A DNA stretch of 64,000 nucleotides from positions 6,593,001 to 6,657,000 of the forward strand of contig NC_071668.1 of NCBI RefSeq assembly GCF_028554725.1, given 5' to 3'. Of this stretch, positions 1 to 11,501 are shown one piece after another. A program made the position numbers and the translations under genes. The notes under the pieces were generated by a model. That model was not told where the DNA came from. It saw only the letters and a program-made list of their open reading frames with translations, and made no database searches. The first letter of the stretch is position 1; each line of letters opens with the position of its first letter. This DNA is from Zeugodacus cucurbitae. Taxonomy: Eukaryota; Arthropoda; Insecta; Diptera; Tephritidae.

Positions 1-409
1 ACAACAATGCATGCTTACTTAGCTCCCAAATGTAATTGCTTTTTCCCTTTTTATGCACCTTTGCAACTTTTTTGGTTCACAATGTGATCCCAAGTCATTA
101 AGAGATCGCATTTGAGTAATAGTTTGATACAAGTTTACAGATCCTGCTCTGCTTCCTTTTTTCTTCTTCTCCTCCACGTTATTTTATTTTTCATACACTT
201 CCATCCTAAGCCCTCTTAGGGTCTAATATACCATTCTTGGTTTCAAAATAAGAAACTAAACTCGGGAATCCTCTCCGACAAATGAAGGATAGTCCACACT
301 CTTCGGTGTTCATAACGAGGGAACCGGTACTACTAATGCTATTATTTTGAAGATTTTGTGAGGAAAATCAAGATAATTTCCAACTTATTTTTTGACTTGA
401 TACCTCTGG

Positions 410-792
410 TCCTCTCTCGGCGAACCAAAATCAAACTCTACAAGTCGCTTATCATTCCCGTCCTGCTTTATGGTGCAGAAGCTTGGTTCTCAGAACATTG
501 GCTGCGGCGAATACCGCAGACGATGGAACGATGAGCTGTATGAGTTATATGACGACATTGACATAGTTCAGCGAATAAAAAGACAGCTCTGAACGTGTTC
601 GATGCAGTACCCGCCGGAGGAAGCCGAGGAAGGGGAAGGCCTCCGCTCCGTTAGAGGGACCAGGTGGAGAGCGAACTGGTTATACTTGGAATCTCTAACC
701 GGCGCCGAACTACGAAGGAAAGAGAGGAGTGGGGCGCTCTCATCGATTCGGCTATAACCGGCTAAACGATTCAACGCCAATCACATACATAC
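410..792 (+). mobile_element. RTE-like LINE, short 5'-truncated copy with 10-bp target-site duplication
   Basis: The sequence matches the 3' end of the longer LINE at 8681-9947, from the 'LSRRTKIKLYKSL' coding stretch to the CATA-repeat tail. The 10-bp sequence ATACCTCTGG occurs at 400-409 and again at 793-802, directly flanking the copy, so this is a complete insertion that was 5'-truncated on arrival. Two internal segments are missing relative to the long copy, one after the 'YGAEAW' codons and one after 'RIKRQ'. The second deletion junction falls on a shared CAGC. It is non-coding now. Confidence 0.9.
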
Positions 793-2089
793 ATACCTCT
801 GGACCTTATCCCAAAAACGTATAGGGAACTTCGAAAGTTTTCTTCCAGGTCCAAAATTTAATTTTTGGACTTCCGAAGTAGTAACTGTTATTGTATGAAT
901 TTTTCTCAGTGCCTGTGGTAGTTCGAATACTTCTAATGAGGTCTTCGGAAGACTCTATCATCACACAAGTCTATAAAAGAAATATCTGCTTCAAGTATTC
1001 TCCACAGATATTTTTGACATCTTGAGCTTCCGTCTGTGAGTATCACAAGTGAGCTGACATCCTAATGTAATGTCTTGAAAAATGAAAAATAAATGCAAAT
1101 ACACTTCTCTTCTCTTTACATTAAACCACACTCTCTATTCCTTACCTTGGAATGAGTGCTACATTCCACTTATAGTTCAAACATTCCGCACTCAAACATA
1201 TTCTTTTGTAAGTCCTTTTATGCACTTCTACACATCATCCGATTTACCAACTTCAATCCCACTGCTGTGCCCTAATTTTATCAACAAAGTGGCTAACAGC
1301 ATGCTCTAAGCGCCGTCACACACATTCGTCTTTAACTTTTCTTTTCAACTCTTTCGTTTTTTTAAACATCATTACTTGTTTGTTTAATGTTTTTTGCACT
1401 CACAACAATGCAGCGCACACACACATACTACTCTTCCACAAACAATACACACAGAGTTCGTTTGTATCTATGTGTGTTGATACTCAAATACCAATCAACC
1501 CGTTCGAGTGGCAATGAACCACGTTGCCGGCAAAGCAGCAGCATTACCGTTGATTACTTTAGCCCCGCGTGTGTCATTAAAGTGTCGAGTGCACAAAAGT
1601 ACTCCAGCAACTGCACTGCACTTCCACTACCACCTACTCAAAATACACCACCACTCTTCACCACATCTCCTTTGCTACGTACTCACACTTTCAAACTGAC
1701 TTACAGAAAACACAACTAGTAGGTGTGAATGGGGTGGGGGTCATAGGTCATATGCGTTTGCACCACAATTGACTTTGAGTGGTCGACTCTTTCAATACAC
1801 ACACATACACAGATATCAAAACCAGTATTTTTTTTTTCAAAACCAGTATATGTACAAATACATGTGTGTGTGCGCTAAACCTAGTTCGAGCAGCATATTA
1901 TCCTTTGGTTTTACTGTGGTTTGTTTTATGTCCACCGGGCGTATGAGTGATGCACAGTGGGAATAACTTCAGAATAATATGATTTTTTGTAATTAGATGA
2001 AGGAAGAAGTTTTAATTTTCAGAATTCAAGCATTAGGTTAGGTAGTGTAGAAAACCTAACCTCTAAAAGCAAAATTCAAGTCTCTCTAA

Positions 2090-2380
2090 GCACACTTTTT
2101 ATATATAACCCTAAAGGTATGCTACATTTTTTATAAAAAAAAAAACTTTCTTATTAGAAAAACAATTTTTTAAACTCAAATCTATTGAAGAAATGTGTAT
2201 ACTATCGCTCTAAATCGGTTCGTTAGAATCTAAGTACTTTTTCCATATATAACCCTAAAGGTATGCTACATTTTTTATAAAAAATTATTTTCTTTTGAGA
2301 AAAACGAGGTTTCTAAACTTAAATTTACTCCAGTAATGTGTACACTATCGGTCTAAATCGGTTTTGTTAGAATATACGGG
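2090..2380. repeat. 144-bp tandem duplication (two copies)
   Basis: The string ATATATAACCCTAAAGGTAT starts at 2101 and again at 2245, and similarity continues through 'gtgtacactatcg' and 'tctaaatcggtt' near the end of each unit. There are two units of 144 bp in direct orientation. The unit length is close to that of other tandem units in this window. No coding potential is visible. Confidence 0.85.
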
Positions 2381-3098
2381 TATTAATTAATTTTGCTACA
2401 GTTATAACTAATTCTACTTATACAAGTTCTAATTTAGAAGCTTATACCATTCAAATGTAAGAAAAGCTTTATTTTCAATCATCAAAATCCCACTGTGCAA
2501 CGTCTGCAGCACTTTACCTCCAGCATAACGCTACTTCCACTCTCTTTCCCCTTGCTCCCTTTTTATGTCTATAGCTCGTTTGATTAGTTCGATTATTTGA
2601 AGTCATCAGTGGTCCAGCTGATCACTTTGTTTATCCGTATGACTAGTACTGAAGTGAAATGCAAGTGAAATGCGTTTCTGCTAATGCCAGCAAGCGTTTC
2701 TTTATTTCTTTTCAATTCCATTTGCTGTCAGCATTTTCATATGGTTTGTGGCATGCAACTGCGGTTTACGACAACTTGCCGCAGCAGCAATTGACAGCAA
2801 ACGGTTGAGGCTAAGGGAAATAGGAATGGACATTTCATTGTGTATTAAGTGAGCATATGGAAATAAGCCGCTCAGTTATTGGCCGTCATTTATAGTGTCT
2901 TTTCTGCGTGTGTAACTTCGTTCACTTAGCAGTGCGCCTAAATGTACCTCGTTATTGCTTTTAAACTACTGAGTTTGATTGTAGAAAATTAGTAAAGCTG
3001 TTCATACGCAGTCTAATTTTTGGAATTCTATAATTATTTAACTTAACCTCAACTTAGCACATATTTATGTTCAATAGTCGTGCTTTACTATGTGTGAA

Positions 3099-3116
3099 GC
3101 GCCTAAATGTAGGCAA
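3099..3116 (-). promoter_or_regulatory. Su(Hw)-like binding motif (isolated)
   Basis: The minus strand reads TTGCCTACATTTAGGCGC, close to the Su(Hw) zinc-finger insulator site as I remember it, TTGC(A/C)TACTTTT(A)GGC. A half-matching site sits at 2934-2946. It belongs with the larger set at 16.8-19.1 kb and 58.7-61.9 kb. Binding is inferred from sequence only. Confidence 0.4.
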
Positions 3117-4779
3117 ACCTTAATATGAATTTCTTTCAAATCGAATTTTTTAGTTTCAATCCTTTGCACATGAAGGTTATGTGAAAAAAAATCATTTCGT
3201 TAAATTCTAATATCACTAAATTCGCCTACGGAGTACCACAAATGCCACCTGACGTTAATACTTATTAAAAATTGAATGCCACAGCTGTTGCAATCGCTGC
3301 CAAAATTCAATTCAAATGAAATGGAAATTGTAAATAGTCCAAAAATGCACAAAAAGTCCAAATAAAAGTAAGTAAAAATATCTGCCAATTCACAGCAAGC
3401 CAGCCATTTAATGCTGCTAATGTGTGCAACATATGTGGCAAAGGTCACAATATGTGGCAAGTGAATATGATACCTAGTGTATACACAAAGGATGTGTGAA
3501 AAAGAAAGTGGAAAAGGAAGTACGAAGCAGCTTTAGGTTGGTGCCAAATGTTGATTTGGCAACACCAAAGCAAAAACAAGTGACAAAACAACAACAGCAA
3601 CAGCCTTTGGGGGCTACTATTAGTGCTCTTACATACGAATAAGGAAGCTAAAAATAAATATAAAAGGTAGTCATAGCAACGGTTTAATGCCAGCTCATTG
3701 CTGTAATGGTGATAAGGCAAAAGCTTTGCAATGCTTTGAGGCTTTGAGCCTAACAGCTGGCTGCTTAACAAACTGCTGATTTACTACTTTTATCAACTGG
3801 CAGCAAGAAAAACTTGGCAAATGGTTTGTGAAAAGGGAAGCAAAGCTAGCGAGTTGAAGCTTGAGAGTTGATATGCAAAGGGTATACAAAAGGAAAAAAC
3901 GTAATTGACTGTAAGGCACCGACAAGGTATGATTTGAAAGGAAAAAATCTGTAAAGGAAGAAATCATAAAAAAGCATTATAGGAAATATATGCAAAGGCG
4001 AGTATTTAGAAGAGTAGCAAATATATCATTACAAAGTGGATATCAGCAAAGAAGGCACAGCAAGTAAGAGGCAAATGAAAAGCTTTCTTCAACTTCTGCA
4101 TTGAAATCGCTACCACATTAAGGGCACTAACTTGCAACAACTAACTAAAGCAATTGCAAATAGAAGCGGGGGCTTATAATGTCCTTAAACGTGTGCTACC
4201 AAAGGACCATGTGTGTGTGTGTGTAACACGAAAGAGAAAAATGCCAAAGAAATTACAAGGAAAGGTACAAAAAAATGTGCACAATAAAAAAGTAGTTAAG
4301 AAGCAATAACAAGTTCTTGTGCGAGCACTGCATAGCATAGGGAAAGCGTCAAAGAATTGCAACGTAAACTATATTAAATGGGCAATGAGCCGAGCGCATA
4401 TGAAAAAGTGCGGGTAACGTATACGCAGTGGCGCACAGCCAGTCAAAGCCGCAACTTGACTACTACACCTACAAGCATATGTATGTTTATGTGTGTCAGC
4501 ATGTAGGAGTAACGCAGGTGTGTGACGTCTTCAACTACTTCCTATACAACTCTACATACATAGTTCTTGCAAAGGCTTAGCAAAGTTGTTAAAAGTTTGT
4601 CTTGCTTTTTTTGCGTATTTTATTAATAAAAAAGTGCTGGGTTTCGTTATTATTTATAAAAGCAGCTGTGCGTACAATCACTATAACGGGTGTATTGTTT
4701 GCCTAACTACTTTGTAGATATGTTATATCTTTGGCTCTTATGGTATATTTTTAAACTTTTCACATCCCGACGAACAACA

Positions 4780-5560
4780 TTTCGATTTAGTAGACTGGTT
4801 TGCTACCGGGCAACCAGGAATATTAGAGAGCTGCTGACAAAAATATTTTTTTATCCGGCCTCTGAGCTTATATTACAATCTTTCATTTCAAATTTCCCAA
4901 TTCGATCAACGGATGCCTCGAAAATTATTGATTCAGTAAGGAAGTCGCTGGTTCGCTACCAGTCACCCAGAAATTCTAGGTAGCAGCCAACGCAAATTTT
5001 TTTCTATCATCGTGCCCTTCAGCTTATACTAAAATTCCACATTTAAATATTTCTCATCCGGTTAACGGATGGCTCGAAAAAATACGATTCGCCGCTACCA
5101 GGCACTCAGAAATACTAGGCAGCTGCTGACGAAAATGTATTTATACATCCTGTCTTTGAGTTTATAATACAATTCTGCACCTAAATTTTCCCAATCCGGT
5201 CAACAGCTGGCTCGTATATTTTTGCTTCAATAAGACAGTCGCTGGTTAGCTGTCAGGCACCCATAAATACCAACCAACTGCTGGTAGAATATTTTTCCAC
5301 TTCCGGTCACAGAGCTTATACTACAATTCTGCTTTACAATTGTTCACATCCAAGCGACGGATGGCTCGATAAAATTCGATTCGCTTCCCAGAAATCTCAG
5401 GCAGCTGCTGACGGAAATCAAATTTTGAATATGCCACATCTTGCCGCTATGCTCATACTAAATGTTTGCTCCAATCTTATATCATCCGGCAAACATCTGT
5501 AAAATTTTGTGGCCAATTTGCTATGTGATCTACCAGGCGCCCACAAGCAGTCAGTAGGTA
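4780..5560. repeat. Degenerate ~145-bp tandem repeat, five to six units
   Basis: A unit containing 'GCTACCAGGCACYCAGAAAT', then 'AGGCAGCTGCTGACG', then 'GAGCTTATAYTACAATT' and 'CAACGGATGGCTCGA' recurs at anchors near 4803, 4956, 5095, 5249, 5380 and 5528. The spacing is about 127-154 bp. Units are clearly related but diverged, so the array is old. The open frame at 4690-4983 is simply one reading of these units. Confidence 0.8.
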
Positions 5561-5735
5561 TCAGATGGCTCACTGCAGTAACGTTAGCAGCTCATAAGTC
5601 CTACAATTATGAACCGATTTTGATGAATGAGGTGTCAATAGAAAGAGGAGCACTTAGCGCACATAATATAATTGTGTATTTTGTATATGTAATATTCTTA
5701 TAAGCGTCAAATTAGATATACATACGATTTGTATA

Positions 5736-5950
5736 GAAAATTTGTGCTATGCGCTCAGAAAGTTGGTAATTGCTCGAATTATTTTATAAGATTTCATTCC
5801 ATGAAAATTCTGGACTTAACTAGAAGCTTTCTAGGTACCACAAACGACCGGTTTTGTAATTATCCAATTATAATATACTTGATCTCCGTCTCCGGAGTCA
5901 GACTCAGTGACTAACCATTTAACTTTAACCCATTCATTACCTTATGTATA
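5736..5950 (+). repeat. Dispersed repeat, copy 1 (pair with 8026-8234)
   Basis: About 210 bp align with 8026-8234 in the same orientation at roughly 80% identity by eye. Shared blocks include 'CGCTCAG(A/G)AAGTTGG', 'GATCTCCGTCTC' and 'TTTAACTTTAACCC'. Short frames in both copies give similar peptides, but neither has a recognisable domain. It is probably a remnant of a transposon I do not recognise. Confidence 0.7.
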
Positions 5951-6248
5951 ATTTTTGAATTCTTTCAAAGGCTTATACACCATGGGGAGCGAGCTCTTGA
6001 GCACAAATTTGTAAAGCATAAAAACTTTAACAAATCCATAAGTTATTTTTAAAAAATCAGAAATATTTGTTTTATTATATTTTTTATATACCAAATTTTA
6101 GTGCGTTTCCAACCACATCCCGTACCACCTTACTTGTTTATCATACTCGCTCTTATTATTTTGTTTGTTAATTTTTTCGTGCAGTTGCTTTTGTGTCATT
6201 CCAGCAACTTTGCGGCGGCATTATTATATACACCTACATGCATACAAT

Positions 6249-6266
6249 ACACACACACACACACAC
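6249..6266. repeat. (AC)n microsatellite
   Basis: Nine AC units in an AC-rich stretch that continues imperfectly for about 150 bp. Similar short (TG)n or (AC)n runs are at 7179-7194, 15581-15598 and 41727-41745. Confidence 0.9.
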
Positions 6267-6599
6267 TACTATAAAGCAAAAGTAGGAAATTGTATACAAA
6301 AACACATTTAAAACTACACCTGACAGTACAAAAACACAAAAGCGTAAAATTAAATGTGCCTGCACGCAGACACACACCAACACATACAACAGCACAAGCA
6401 CTATTTCCCTAAAGGTATATATATATGTGTGTGTTTTAGTTTATAACGGTATAGTATTTTTATATTTGCTGCTACTACCCACTAACTAGTCTCTGCTGTG
6501 TCTTCTTTTCCATTTAATACTCATTTGTTTCGATGTTGTCGTTGTTGTTGTTGGTTTTTTCTATCTCTCTCTTTCTCTGTTACATTTTAATACTTCCAG

Positions 6600-6751
6600 C
6601 AGCTCGTATTCATGCTACTGCATCGATGGTTACACGGGAATTCAGTGCCAAACAAATTGGGATGAATGCTGGTCGGGGCCCTGCCAAAACGGTGGCACTT
6701 GCATAGATGGCGTCGCCTATTACAACTGTACGTGTCCGGATGGTTTTACTG
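6600..6751 (+). CDS. eys: eyes shut (eys), exon with EGF-like repeats (internal exon A)
   Basis: Eys is a secreted, glycosylated matrix protein that opens the inter-rhabdomeral space of fly eyes and supports mechanosensory lumens. This exon encodes the end of one EGF repeat (ending 'CYCIDGYTGIQC') and then most of a second one, with cysteines spaced as in 'WDECWSGPCQNGGTCIDG' and 'CTCPDGFTG'. The donor is GTAAGT at 6752 and leaves the last codon after its first base (phase 1). This joins in frame to the exon at 41497 to complete 'GFTG-INC'. The acceptor is CAGCAG at 6597-6602, so the exon starts at 6600 or 6603; both keep frame and differ by one serine. No other exon lies within about 6.6 kb upstream. 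The exon alone could be Notch- or Crumbs-like; the eys call rests on the linked exons. Confidence 0.9.
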
Positions 6752-7553
6752 GTAAGTGAAGTTTGCCGGCATGCTGTGAGTGCTTTTACGAGCGCTCATA
6801 CAGATGCATACATACATATGTATGTAACTATACAGTTATGTAAAGCTTATGCTCTATATGTATATACATATGTATGTGTGTATTTGTAATACTTCTAACC
6901 TCACTTATTTGCTTTGACTATAACACACTTTTACAGTTTTTTATTGGCATACAGTTCCTGTTGGCTTTGTTGTTGTGTTTATTGTTGTAACAACAGATCC
7001 AACAACTCGAAAGCGTCGAGACTTGGAAACTCCATTTTAGTGATATTTTTAAGCTACTCACATTTGTTTGGCCATTGTTTCGCAGTTGTACGCCATGCGA
7101 GTGTGTATATATGCCTAGAGAACACACACAGCCATACTTACTTCTTTACGTTATTAAATATATACACCGCATGTAATCGTGTGTGTGTGTGTGTTTGGCG
7201 CACGTGTAAAATGAATTTTATTGTGTTAGCTACAAACGAGACCGCAAACCAGAAAGCAAAACAAATACCTGAAAGATAAAAATAGAAAACTTCAGACAAA
7301 TATAGCAATAACGGATATGTAAGCTTGAAGTGGCTTGTGTCCGAAAGTTCGGTTTTATGCTGGGCGGATTTTATAATCTTAACAAAATTAGTATAAACTA
7401 TGGCTTTGATAATAGATTATATGTATTTAAATGCAATTACACATGAATGCTTCATTTGACTAATATCCTTGTTCCTTTACTTATAATTGGTGTTTATTGT
7501 TATTATAAAGCATTTAGGGCTAATAAATAGAAGCAAAGATATGGTAATATACC

Positions 7554-7817
7554 CCCCTATTGCGAGTGTCTACTGGCATTTGAATAGAATCCAGTCGATT
7601 GCGTCGATTATATTTCAATTTGCTATTGTGTAACTCGAGCGACAAAATTAAAATTTTCAACCGATTGAAAAAATTTTGTCGACAAATGAGCGATTGAAAA
7701 TCATGCACAGTCGATGGTTATGCGACTCATCACTTACACTTACACTTACAATAACACCGTAGTCCATAAACGCTCAGTATTCGATTATCTACTGCCAGTC
7801 GACACTCGCAATAGGGG
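7554..7817. mobile_element. Inverted-repeat element, 264 bp (non-autonomous)
   Basis: The ends are 25-bp inverted repeats with a single mismatch: CCCCTATTGCGAGTGTCTAC at 7554 and its complement ending at 7817. The centre is AT-rich and non-coding, so this is a miniature element. I cannot read a clear target-site duplication, although TAATA occurs close to both ends. The superfamily is undetermined. Confidence 0.75.
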
Positions 7818-8025
7818 TAATAATCTATCCATCAAGTAGTATACTTTAGGAAATCTAAATTGTGAGAAAAGAGTGTTTCTTTCAATCTAATATCTCAGTC
7901 CGTATGACACACTCCACATTTGTCCTAATTGCCCGAACTCTTAACTGATTCGTATAACATCGATCTTTACTATTCGTTTACATAAATCACTTTCACTCTG
8001 TCAGATCCTGATGAAAGAGATCAAT

Positions 8026-8234
8026 TGATGTTATACGCTCAGGAAGTTGGCAATTGTTGGAATTATTTGACTGGATTTCGTTGCATGAGAATACTGGGCT
8101 TAATTAGAGGCTTTTTATGGACCACAAATGGCTGGTTTTTTAATTATCTAAGTATAGTCCATGTGATCTCCGTCTCGGGATCAGCCTCAGTACATAACCG
8201 TTTAACTTTAACCCCCTCATTACCCTGTGTATAA
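8026..8234 (+). repeat. Dispersed repeat, copy 2 (pair with 5736-5950)
   Basis: This is the direct-orientation partner of 5736-5950. It contains an open frame of 69 codons from 8025, but the matching peptide in the other copy is interrupted differently and no domain is recognisable. I treat both as remnants of one unclassified repeat. Confidence 0.65.
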
Positions 8235-8680
8235 TCAGTTTACAGAAAATACTTTCATTTTGTCAGATCGTGATAGAAAATACCAATTTATATCTCTGAG
8301 GAGACATATGATATAATTCGATCGCCACTAACAACCTATCAATTGTGGCATAACGCCATCTACTGCTGCCAAAAATCAGTCAAAACTCTTAAGTTTTCGT
8401 TTAACATGTCTCTGTAGAACTTTCGTAGACTAGACTAATGCTAAGACTATCAAACATTCGCTCTTTGAACATGCATACTGGTTTCTATGATCGTATATGA
8501 CTTTAAGCAACAGCCTGCACTTCATTCATAACAATCTATTATCTCTAAAATCGCTCCAAATTAATGATAGACCCTCTATCTGTCATCCGTTTCATAAGTC
8601 CATTGCGAATTTCAACGTAGAAGAGTTGGGATAAATGCTGCACAGTACAGCTCGAGTAGATTTTTATTGTCCACAGTCAG

Positions 8681-9947
8681 AGCGTACTGTGTGAAAGACT
8701 AAAGCCCACCGTCAACGAACTGATTGGACCTTATCAGTGTGGCTTTAGACCTGGAAAATCGACAACTGACCAGATATTCACCATGCGCCAAATCTTGGAG
8801 AAGACCCGTGAAAAGAGGATCGACACACACCACCTTTTTGTCGATTTTAAAGCTGCTTTCGACAGCACGAAAAGGAGTTGCCTTTACGCCGCGATGTCTG
8901 AATTTGGTATCCCCGCAAAACTAATACGTCTGTGTAAATTGACGTTGAGCAACACCAAAAGCTCCGTCATGATTGGGAAGGACCTCTCCGAGCCGTTCGA
9001 TACCAAACGAGGTTTCAGACAAGGTGACTCACTATCGTGCGACTTCTTTAACCTGATGCTGGAAAAAATTATAAGAGCTGCAGAGCTAAACCGAGAAGGT
9101 ACAATCTTCTACAAGAGTGTACAGCTCCTGGCGTACGCCGATGATATTGATATCATCGGAAGCAACAACCGCGCCGTTTGTTCTGCTTTTTCCCGCATGG
9201 ATAAGGAGGCGAAGCGAATGGGTCTGGAGGTGAATGAGGACAAGACGAAATATCTCCTGTCATCAAACAAACAGTCGGCGCATTCGCGTCTTGGCTCCCA
9301 CGTCACTGTTGACAGTCATAACTTCGAGGTCGTAGATAATTTCGTATACCTGGGAACCAGCATCAACAACACGAACAATGTCAGCCTCGAAATCCAGCGC
9401 AGAATAACTCTTGCCAACAGGTGCTACTTTGGACTGAGTAGGCAATTGAACAGTAAAGTCCTCTCTCGACGAACCAAAATCAAGCTCTACAAGTCGCTTA
9501 TCATTCCCGTCCTGCTTTACGGTGCAGAAGCTTGGACGATGTCAACATCAGATGAGACGACACTAGGAGTTTTCGAGAGGAAGATTTTGCGCAAGATTTA
9601 TGGTCCTCAGAACATTGGCAACGGCGAATACCGCAGACGATGGAACGATGAGCTGTACGAGTTATACGACGACATTGACATAGTTCAACGAATAAAAAGA
9701 CAGCGGCTACGCTGGCTAGGTCATGTTGTCCGAATGGACGAAAACACTCCAGCCCTGAAAGTGTTCGATGCAGTACCCGCCGGAGGAAGCCGAGGAAGGG
9801 GAAGGCCTCCACTCCGTTGGAGGGACCAGGTGGAGAGCGACCTGGTTACACTTGGGCCGAACTGCGAAGGAGAGAGGGAGGTGGCGCACTATCGTCGATT
9901 CGGCTATAACCGGCTAAACGGTTGCAACGCCAATCACATACATACAT
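8681..9947 (+). mobile_element. RTE-like LINE, 5'-truncated copy with reverse transcriptase frame
   Basis: This is the longest LINE copy here. It encodes the C-terminal two-thirds of a non-LTR retrotransposon polymerase. The left edge coincides with an 8-bp target-site duplication, ACAGTCAG, at 8673-8680 and 9948-9955. The endonuclease half is missing, so the copy was dead on arrival. The 3' end is a short CATA tandem tail rather than a long poly(A), as in RTE-clade elements. Related truncated copies lie at 410-792, 29223-29792, 48333-49162 and 56371-56445. Confidence 0.9.
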
Positions 9948-9964
9948 ACAGTCAGGATTCTTAA
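8684..9964 (+). pseudogene. Non-LTR retrotransposon reverse transcriptase, 5'-truncated
   Basis: The frame is open from the element's left edge without needing a methionine; the first ATG is at 8783. Visible reverse transcriptase blocks, in order, are 'GPYQCGFRPGKS', then 'FVDFKAAFDS' (motif A aspartate), 'RQGDSLSCDFFN' (motif B) and 'YADDIDIIG' (catalytic YADD). The thumb and C-terminal region follow, with 'LLYGAEAWT', 'RLRWLGHVVRMD' and 'RGRGRPPLRW'. It lacks the apurinic endonuclease. Near the end, about 17 bp present in the 48-kb copy (encoding 'ITKWRQT') are missing around 9857, shifting the last roughly 30 codons. The lack of internal stops suggests a fairly young insertion. RTE clade is my best guess from motifs and tail. 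Confidence 0.88.
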
Positions 9965-10396
9965 CTTAAAAATTATTTGATGAATGAAATAAAATTTGTA
10001 ATTTGATGGTAAATGTGTGTTATTCGAATAAAATATTTAGCTGCGATTACGACAATATCATTCCTTTACTTTTCATCGAGTTCGTTTTAAAGAAAAATCC
10101 ATTAGTTTGTGAAGTTATGAAAGTAAGAGAGCGAAGGCATGTTTACTATAAAAATTTGACAGCTCACTTCTCTGTTTGTATCTCACATTTCTGCTTTTAT
10201 AATTCTTGGCCCCAGTTAAAATGAACTAAAATGTATATGACAACTGCATAAATGCCTTAGAGAAACTATGTTCGATACGAAAAATCATAAAATTGTTCCA
10301 CTTCTTCAACTACTCTCTCCTTAAATTAATGCATCTCATTAACTCATTCCCTCCCACTGTAATTACTTGGTTAAAATAAAAATAAAAAATAAATAA

Positions 10397-11501
10397 AACA
10401 AGTAACAAGTTCGGGTATTTCCTTTGAATTAAATTAAGATACCTGCGAGATTTACCGAAAGTTTCGGTGAAAAATTAACATGTGGCACTGAATTCTTCAT
10501 AATCGATATTCGGGGCTTTGAAAAGTTATAGTTCGATTTCGACAATTTTTTCACAAGTGATGCCACATATCATATACAGTATTTGTGTAAAGTTTTATTT
10601 CGCTATCTTCATTGGTTCCTTGTGTATATATTATAAAGCAAAGGAATAAGATGGAGTTCAAAACTGAGTTACATGGGAAGTTGTCGTGGTTGTGAACCGA
10701 TTTTATCCATTTTCCACACGTTATATACCGAATTTCATTCGAATCGGTAGAGTACTTCCTGAGATACAGTTTTCGACCCATAAGTGGGCAATGCCACGCC
10801 CATTTTCATTTTTGTAAGAAAACCTGAGTGCAGCTTCCTTCTGCAATTTCTTCTGTAAAATTTAGTGTTTCTGGCGTTCGTTAGTGAGTTAACCCACTTT
10901 TAGTCATTTTCAACCTAACCTTTGTATGGGAGGTGGGCGTAGTTATTATCCGATTTCAACTATTTTCATGGTGTGTGATGGGGTACGTAAGAGAACCGAC
11001 TGCAGAAAGTTTGGTTTATATAGCTTCATTGATTTGGGGTATATATGCAAATAACCGATTCGGGGGCGGGGCCACGCCCACTTCCTCAAAAAAATTACAT
11101 CCAAATATACCCCTTCCTAGTGTCATACTTTGTTCCAAATTTTACTCTCATAAACTTATTTATGGCTTAGTTATAACACTTCATGTGTTTTCGAGTTTCG
11201 CCATTTTGTGGGCGTGGCAGTGGTCCGATTTTGCCCATTTTCGAAAGCAACCCTCTCACGGTCCCATGGAACATATGTATGTTCCAAGTTTCGTTAGGAT
11301 ATCTCAATTTTTACTCAAGTTATCCGTTGCACAGACGGACGGAGGGACAGAGAGACATTCGGATTTTGACTTATCTCGTCACCCTGATCATTTTGATATA
11401 TATAACACTATATCTAACTCGTTTAGTTTTATGACTTACAAACAACCGTTATGTGGACAACACTATAATACTCTCTTAGCAACTTTTGTTGCGAGAGTAT
11501 A
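10397..11501 (+). mobile_element. Helentron/DINE-1-like non-autonomous element, family A copy 1
   Basis: It starts with AACAAGTAACAAGTTCGGGT and ends with TTGTTGCGAGAGTATA. The inner 5' block with the TATACTCTCGCAA inverted repeat is deleted compared with the other copies. The body contains the family's repeated 'GTGGGCG...CGATTT' and 'GGGGCGGGGCCACGCCCAC' blocks and a GACGGAC-type run near 11330. The open frame at 10933-11502 is a by-product of this repeat and recurs, disrupted, in the other copies. Confidence 0.75.

Larger units (their letters stand above)
1..6599. other. Upstream intron of eys (5' part outside window)
   Basis: No convincing exon is visible here. I looked for cysteine-spaced EGF coding upstream of the exon at 6600 and found none, so the preceding exon lies left of the window. 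The stretch is AT-rich intronic DNA with simple repeats such as an (AC)n run at 6249-6266, a truncated LINE copy at 410-792, a 144-bp tandem duplication at 2090-2380, one Su(Hw)-like motif at 3099-3116 and a degenerate tandem array at about 4780-5560. The open frames at 1082-1719 and 3200-4362 are low-complexity and have no recognisable domain. Confidence 0.6.
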
